A stretch of 64,000 bases of DNA from NCBI GenBank assembly GCA_025738555.1, contig JAOVFP010000017.1:1054001-1118000 (forward strand), given 5' to 3'. Position 1 is the stretch's first letter. Each line of letters opens with the position of its first letter. The position numbers and the translations under genes were made by a program. The DNA is from Cyathus striatus. Its lineage: Eukaryota; Basidiomycota; Agaricomycetes; Agaricales; Nidulariaceae. The notes under the pieces are model-generated. The model ran no database searches, was not told the origin of the DNA, and saw only the letters and a list, made by a program, of their open reading frames with translations. Shown here piece by piece: positions 58,862-64,000 of this stretch.

Positions 58862-61800
58862 GGCTTCAATCCCATTATACTTCATGCAGCATACTGTGGC
58901 TCGAAATATACATATCCGAGGTTCAGTAAGCATGGGAAAGTGAAATAAAATATTTTGTTATTCTACATATCTCCATGTAATATAATACCCAGTTTCGTGC
59001 GATAGTAGACAGTAGAGGATATTGAGTAGTGGGTACTACATATTATTATTTAGAACACAAAGGAGACAGATGTAGAAATATAAATTACCCAAGGGACATG
59101 TGATGGGAGCCTTCAAAGTCGATCCCGTTGTTCAATGCGCAATATGCTTGCTCGAAATATCAAATCCAAGGTTCCGGAGGCATGTGAAAATCAAATAAAA
59201 CATACTTTGTTCTTCTACATATCCGCGCGATCTATATGAATTTCCATTTTACAATATGCAGCTATCACATGATCCCTCAGCTAATATATATTTCTACATC
59301 TGCCCTTTGCGTTCTGAATAACGCCATATAATTTGGACTATTTAATGTCGTGTATTTTCCTCTATCACACTGAAGTAAAACTATAGAACATGGAGATATG
59401 TAGAACAACAAAGTATTTTAATTTGACTTTCTCACGCTTCCAGAACCTCGGATATATATATTTCAGGCTGCAGAACATTGTGTGTATAACAGATTGACTG
59501 GGAGCAGTAGCATGGCTCACCAGCGTGTTGAAAAACATACATTAGCCAGATGCCATCACATGTCCCTCAGGTAATTTATATATCTACATCTGTCATTTGC
59601 GTTCCAAATAACGCCATATAATGTTCATGATTAATATCCTCTACTGTCCTCTATCACATTACAGCAGTTTGCTTATCATTGTAGCCCTTTGTTTTTTTTA
59701 GTGTACATCTGAATTTCACTGGCAATCAGTGACAGCCACACAGCCTGACTACCAGTAACTGTTTTCCACCAGTCCTGTGTACACCCCCACTCCCTTGTAT
59801 GCTGCCCATTATTTCCACACAAGTTGTATCCACGCAACATTTTACCGGATAATAATATATTATGGCATGTATACTTTAACTTTGCATAACTTTTTACATG
59901 TCTCTAATCCTAATTGTTGTGATATGTTCAAATTTGTTTGTTTTCTCGGTTTCCGGGCCAGCTTGATGTCACGAGCCTAAACCTCTGTAAATAAAGTACT
60001 ATAGAACATGGAGATACATAGAACAAGATGTGCTTATTTGACTTTCCCATGCTTTCAGAACCTCAGATATGTATATTTCAAGCAGCAGTAAATTTCGTGT
60101 AGAATAACGCGATCATACATTTCATATCGTAAACGGAAATTCGACAAACATGTTGAATACAAATTAGGTCTGGCTCCTATCACATGTCCCTCGGCTAATT
60201 TATACTTCTACATCTGTCCTTTACGTTCTGAATAATGCCTTCTAATGCTCACTATTTAATATCATGTATTGTCCTCTATCACACTAAATTAAGTATTATA
60301 GAATATGAAGATATGTAGAACAATAAAGTGTTTTTATTTGATTTTTCCACGCCTCCAGAACTTGGTATTTGTATATTTCAGGCTGCAGTATATTGCATGT
60401 AGTATAATGAGATCGATGTGGAACAGTAGCAGGGCTTACATGTGTGTAAAAAAATGAAAATTCCACAAATGCATTGAACATACATTAGCCGGCTCTCGCC
60501 ACATGTCCCTCGGCTAATCTACATCTCTACATCTGTCCTTTGAGTTCAGAGTAACGATATATTACACCCACTATTTAATATCATCCACTGTCCTCAGTTG
60601 CACTAAATTAAGTACTATAAAACATGAAGATATATAGAGCAACATTTGACTTTCCCACGCTTCCATATCCTCGGATATGTATATTTCGACTGGCAGTTCA
60701 TTGGGTGTAGACAAACAAACATTCCACAAACACGTTGAACATTCCTCAGCCAGCCCCAATCATATGTCGCTTAACTAATTTATATTTCTACATCTGTCCT
60801 TTGCATTCTGAATAACGCCGTCTAATGCTCACTATTTAAGGTCCTACACTGTCCTTTATCACACTAAATCAAGTACTACAGAACATAGTAATATGTAGAA
60901 TGACAAAGTGTTTTTACTTGATTTTCCCACACATCCAAAACCTCAGATATGTATATTTCATATGGCAGTGCATTCCATGTAGTATAACGGGATTGACTCG
61001 AAATGGTAGCAGGGTACACATGCATATCAGTCCTTTGTGTTCTGAATAACAATACATTGCACCCACTATTTAATATCCTGTGGTGATCTCTATCACACTA
61101 AATTGGGTATTTTATAACATGGGGATGTGTAGAACAACAAAGTCTTTTTTATTTGACTTTCCCACGCCTCCTGATCCTTGGATATGTTACATATATTTTG
61201 AGCAGCAGTTCATTGCATGTAAAATAATGAAAATTCCAGAAATGCCTTGAACATATATTAGCTGGCTCCCATCGCACATCCCTCGGCTAATTTATATTTC
61301 TACATTTGTTCTTTGTGTTCTGAATAACGATGTGTCATGCCCACTATTTAACATCTTCTACTGTCATCTGTCATCTATCGCACTAATTTCAGTACTATAG
61401 AACATAGAGATATGTAGAACAAATTGTGTTTATTTGACTTTCCCGCACTTCCTGAGTCTTGTATATGTATATATTGGGTGGCAGTGCATTGTGTGTGGAA
61501 TAATGGGATCGACTCGGAACAGTAGCAGAGCTTACATGCATGTAGAAAAACGAAAATTCCACAAACGCACTGAACATATATTAGTCGGCTCCCATCACAT
61601 GTCCCTTGGCTAAATTATATTTCTATCTCTGTCCTTTGCATTCTGAATAACGATATATTACACTCACTATTTAACATCCTGCAGTGATTTCTATCACACT
61701 ACATTTAATACTATAAGGCATAGAGATAATTAGAACAACATCATGTGTTTATTTGACTTTCCCACGCTTCCAGAACGTCAGATATGTACATTTCATGCGG

Positions 61801-62760
61801 CAATACATTGCGTATAGTATAACGAGATTGGCCCGGAACAGTAGCAGAGCTTACATGTGTGTAGAAAAACGAAAATTCCGTAAATGTGTTGAACATATAT
61901 TAGTCAGCTCCCATCACATGTCCCTCAGCTAAATTATATTTCTATCTCTGTCCTTTGCATTCTGAATAACAATATATTACACTCACTGTTTAACATCCTG
62001 CGGTGATCTCTATCACACTAATTTGGGTATTTTGGAACATGGAGATATGTAGAGCAGCAAAGTGTGATTATTTAACTTTCCCACGCTTCCAGAACCTCGG
62101 ATTTGTATATATCAATTGGCAGTGTGTTTCGTGTAGTATAACGGGATCGGCTCGGAACAGTAGTAGGCCTTACATGCATGCAGAAAAACGGGAGTTCCAC
62201 AAATGCATTGAACATAAATTAGCCGGCTCCTATCACATGTCCCTCGGCTAAATTATATTTCTATCTCTGTCCTTTGTGTTCTGAATAACGATACATTGCA
62301 CCAACTATTTAATATCCTGTGGTGATCTCTATCACACTAAATTGGGTATTTAATAACATGGAGACATGTAGAACAACAAAATGTTTCTTATTTGACTTTC
62401 CCACGCCTCCTGATCCTTGGATATGTATATTTCGAGCAGCAGTTCATTGCGTGTAGAAAAACGAAAATTCCACAAACGTGCTGAACATATATTAGCCGGC
62501 TCCCATTGCACATCCCTTGGCTAATTTACATTTCTACATTTGTCCTTTGCATTCTGAATAACGATGTGTTATGCCCACTATTTAACGTCTTCTACTGTCA
62601 TCTATCTCACTAATTTTGGTACTATAGAATGTGGGGATGTGTAGAACAACAAATTGTGTTTATTCAACTTTCCTGTGCTTCCTGAGTCTGTGGAATAACG
62701 GGATCGACTCAGAACAGTAGCAGGGCTCCTCTGTGTATCGTAAAACGGAAATGAAAACAT
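58862..62760 (+). repeat. Satellite array B, same 300-bp unit, with an inverted first copy
   Basis: About a dozen diverged copies of the unit of array A. From about 58862 to 59240 the unit is in reverse orientation (ccgaggttcagtaagcatgg, tctacatatctccatg, ccaagggacatgtgatggga). From about 59260 on it runs forward: landmarks near 59263, 59560, 60184, 60503, 60764, 61275, 61595, 61916, 62236 and 62509. An unrelated insert of about 300 bp sits at 59665-59985. Copies contain open frames of 60-82 codons that follow the unit. Confidence 0.85.
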
Positions 62761-62949
62761 GAATGAATCTGTTACTGAAAATGGTATAGTAGGTCGGGTC
62801 AGGTATACGTACCCTCTATGTGGTTACTACAGGTATAATATTGGTAAACATTGATTGGGTATGGTATATGTACCCTCGATGTTGACATTGGTTATGCACC
62901 CGGATGGTACAGACTCAGTACCCTTTTGGAACCGATTCTGATGCCTGAC
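62761..62949. other. Spacer with repeated gtaccctc words
   Basis: ggtatacgtaccctctatg (62803), ggtatatgtaccctcgatg (62862) and cagtacccttttgg are related short repeats, like those at 39285-39410. They may mark the end of the element whose gene starts at 63397. Confidence 0.35.
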
Positions 62950-63397
62950 ATATCCGCACAGTAAGGCCAATTTCTTTAACAACCATCTCAGCACTGAAAT
63001 AATTGCATTAGAATTAAGTTACTATGAAATAGGTGTACACACTCTTTAGTGGAAGAGGCAGCTTCATCTTCCTCTTCCTTATCTGCAGCTGTCTTACTGT
63101 AAAAGTGTTAGCAAACCAATAGAAATAATTGAAAAGCCAGTACACACCATGCTATAGTGCGCCTTCCCTTCCCCCCTTCCCTTTTTTAACTTGCTTCTTG
63201 TCCTTTCCAACATCCAGCCCATCTGAATTCATAGTAGCCTTCTTAGCAGCAGGCTCATCTGTAGTGTCCACAGATGATTGTGTATGCTTGCATGGCTTGG
63301 ATGCTGGTGGGTCAGAACGAACCTGACCACTATGAGAATGAGGTGGTGAAACAGTAGTAGAGGTGTTGTTGGTGTTGTTTTGCTTGTTTGGAGCCAT
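62950..63397 (-). pseudogene. 5' end of an unknown, probably transposon-associated gene
   Basis: It begins MAPNKQNNTNNTSTTVSPPH (ATG at 63395-63397). The first exon is Ser/Thr then Lys-rich (DVGKDKKQVKKGKGGREG, to about 63152). After an intron comes an acidic exon KTAADKEEEDEAASSTKE (about 63100-63045). After another comes SAEMVVKEIGLTVRICQAS (about 62995-62940), with a stop soon after. The gene seems to be cut off where the satellite array begins. The family is unknown; the N-terminus is of the low-complexity kind seen in the other transposon genes here. Confidence 0.45.
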
Positions 63398-64000
63398 ATT
63401 GTATAGTAAAAAGTTGAAAGGATATCAGTGAAGATAAGAGACAATGTGGGGGTTGTGAGTCAAGTGGGGGCAGGGCAAGGAAAAGATAAGTAGACCCTTC
63501 TATACCCACACATATGCCACATGTATGCCTGCTGACCAGGTCTAAAATTATCTTGAAAGCTTCTTGTGTGAATAAAAGTCCGAAAATGGGGCAGCAACTG
63601 CTTCTATTCTAATTAAAATAGGCCATTCCCCTGGTTCATCATAAAATATGCCCTATTTTGGCATGCCACTTACATCACACACACAAATGTGTGGATAATA
63701 CATGCATCACTTGCAGAAATATGTTTATAGTACACATGCATCACTTGTGCAAATGTGTTAATAGTACACAACATGCTTATTTGTGAGAACAAAATTGTGT
63801 GTCATGAGTTATAATTGAATGTATTATAATAATCTACACAGTGTGAGAACAAGGTATTGTACACTACTAATTAAACCATCAATTCCCTCCCTCACTATGC
63901 ACTATCAATCTCCCCCCCCCACTCACTATGCACTATTGATCCCTCAGCCTGTTCCCCCCTCACTATACATTCCCTCCCCCCTTGCTATACATTCCCCCCC
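63398..64000. other. Non-coding right end with C-rich tail
   Basis: Near 63695-63770 tacacatgcatcacttg occurs twice. From about 63880 to the end, cctccctcactatgcac units with runs of seven to ten C form a low-complexity tract. This is not a telomere repeat. Confidence 0.5.

Noticed and set aside
63880..64000. C-rich tail considered as a telomere
   Set aside because: The units are irregular cctccctcactatgcac repeats, not the TTAGGG-type repeat expected of fungi.

Overview
This window looks like nuclear DNA of a mushroom-forming basidiomycete (Agaricomycetes). Genes are split by many short introns of about 45-65 bp. The mobile genes are of kinds typical of that group: a Tnp2 transposase, KDZ-type transposases with cysteine clusters, and a hAT transposase. 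The host-like genes also have close basidiomycete counterparts as far as I can recall them. It is an accessory, repeat-rich region. I see only one host gene that is clearly complete, a secreted subtilisin-like protease.

Layout. 1-0.73 kb holds a broken sugar transporter running off the left edge. 1.2-1.9 kb holds an unidentified broken coding stretch. 2.23-20.12 kb may be one large CACTA-like transposon. It has a 15-bp inverted terminal match and a subterminal region rich in acatg words at each end, with an outward-facing gene next to each end (an unknown gene on the left, a 1041-residue Tnp2 transposase on the right). Between them lie fragments of three unrelated host genes: a large serine-rich conserved protein, an insulinase-type metalloprotease, and an ALY/REF mRNA-export factor. 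20.7-22.4 kb carries tRNA-derived repeats. 22.58-24.46 kb is the intact protease.

25.28-26.70 kb is a large foldback element built from an inverted 12-bp minisatellite around a 119-bp palindrome. 26.7-39.3 kb is CpG-poor transposon debris: a zinc-cluster gene, two CxC5/CxC6-type KDZ genes with TGA stops, a hAT relic, and a 650-bp copy of part of the protease that has lost essentially every CpG. 39.4-41.5 kb and 58.9-62.8 kb are arrays of the same satellite of about 300 bp. They flank 17 kb holding several uncharacterised intron-rich genes, a second foldback element with a CpG-rich 18-bp minisatellite, a tRNA-derived SINE head, a gene with a tandem array of 21-nt microexons, and a well-preserved KDZ transposase with a SWIM-like zinc cluster.

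Theme. The window records transposition, capture of host gene pieces, and decay at CpG sites: many stops are TGA where CGA would be expected. All gene models were spliced by eye. Family assignments rest on recognised motifs and memory of families, not on database searches.
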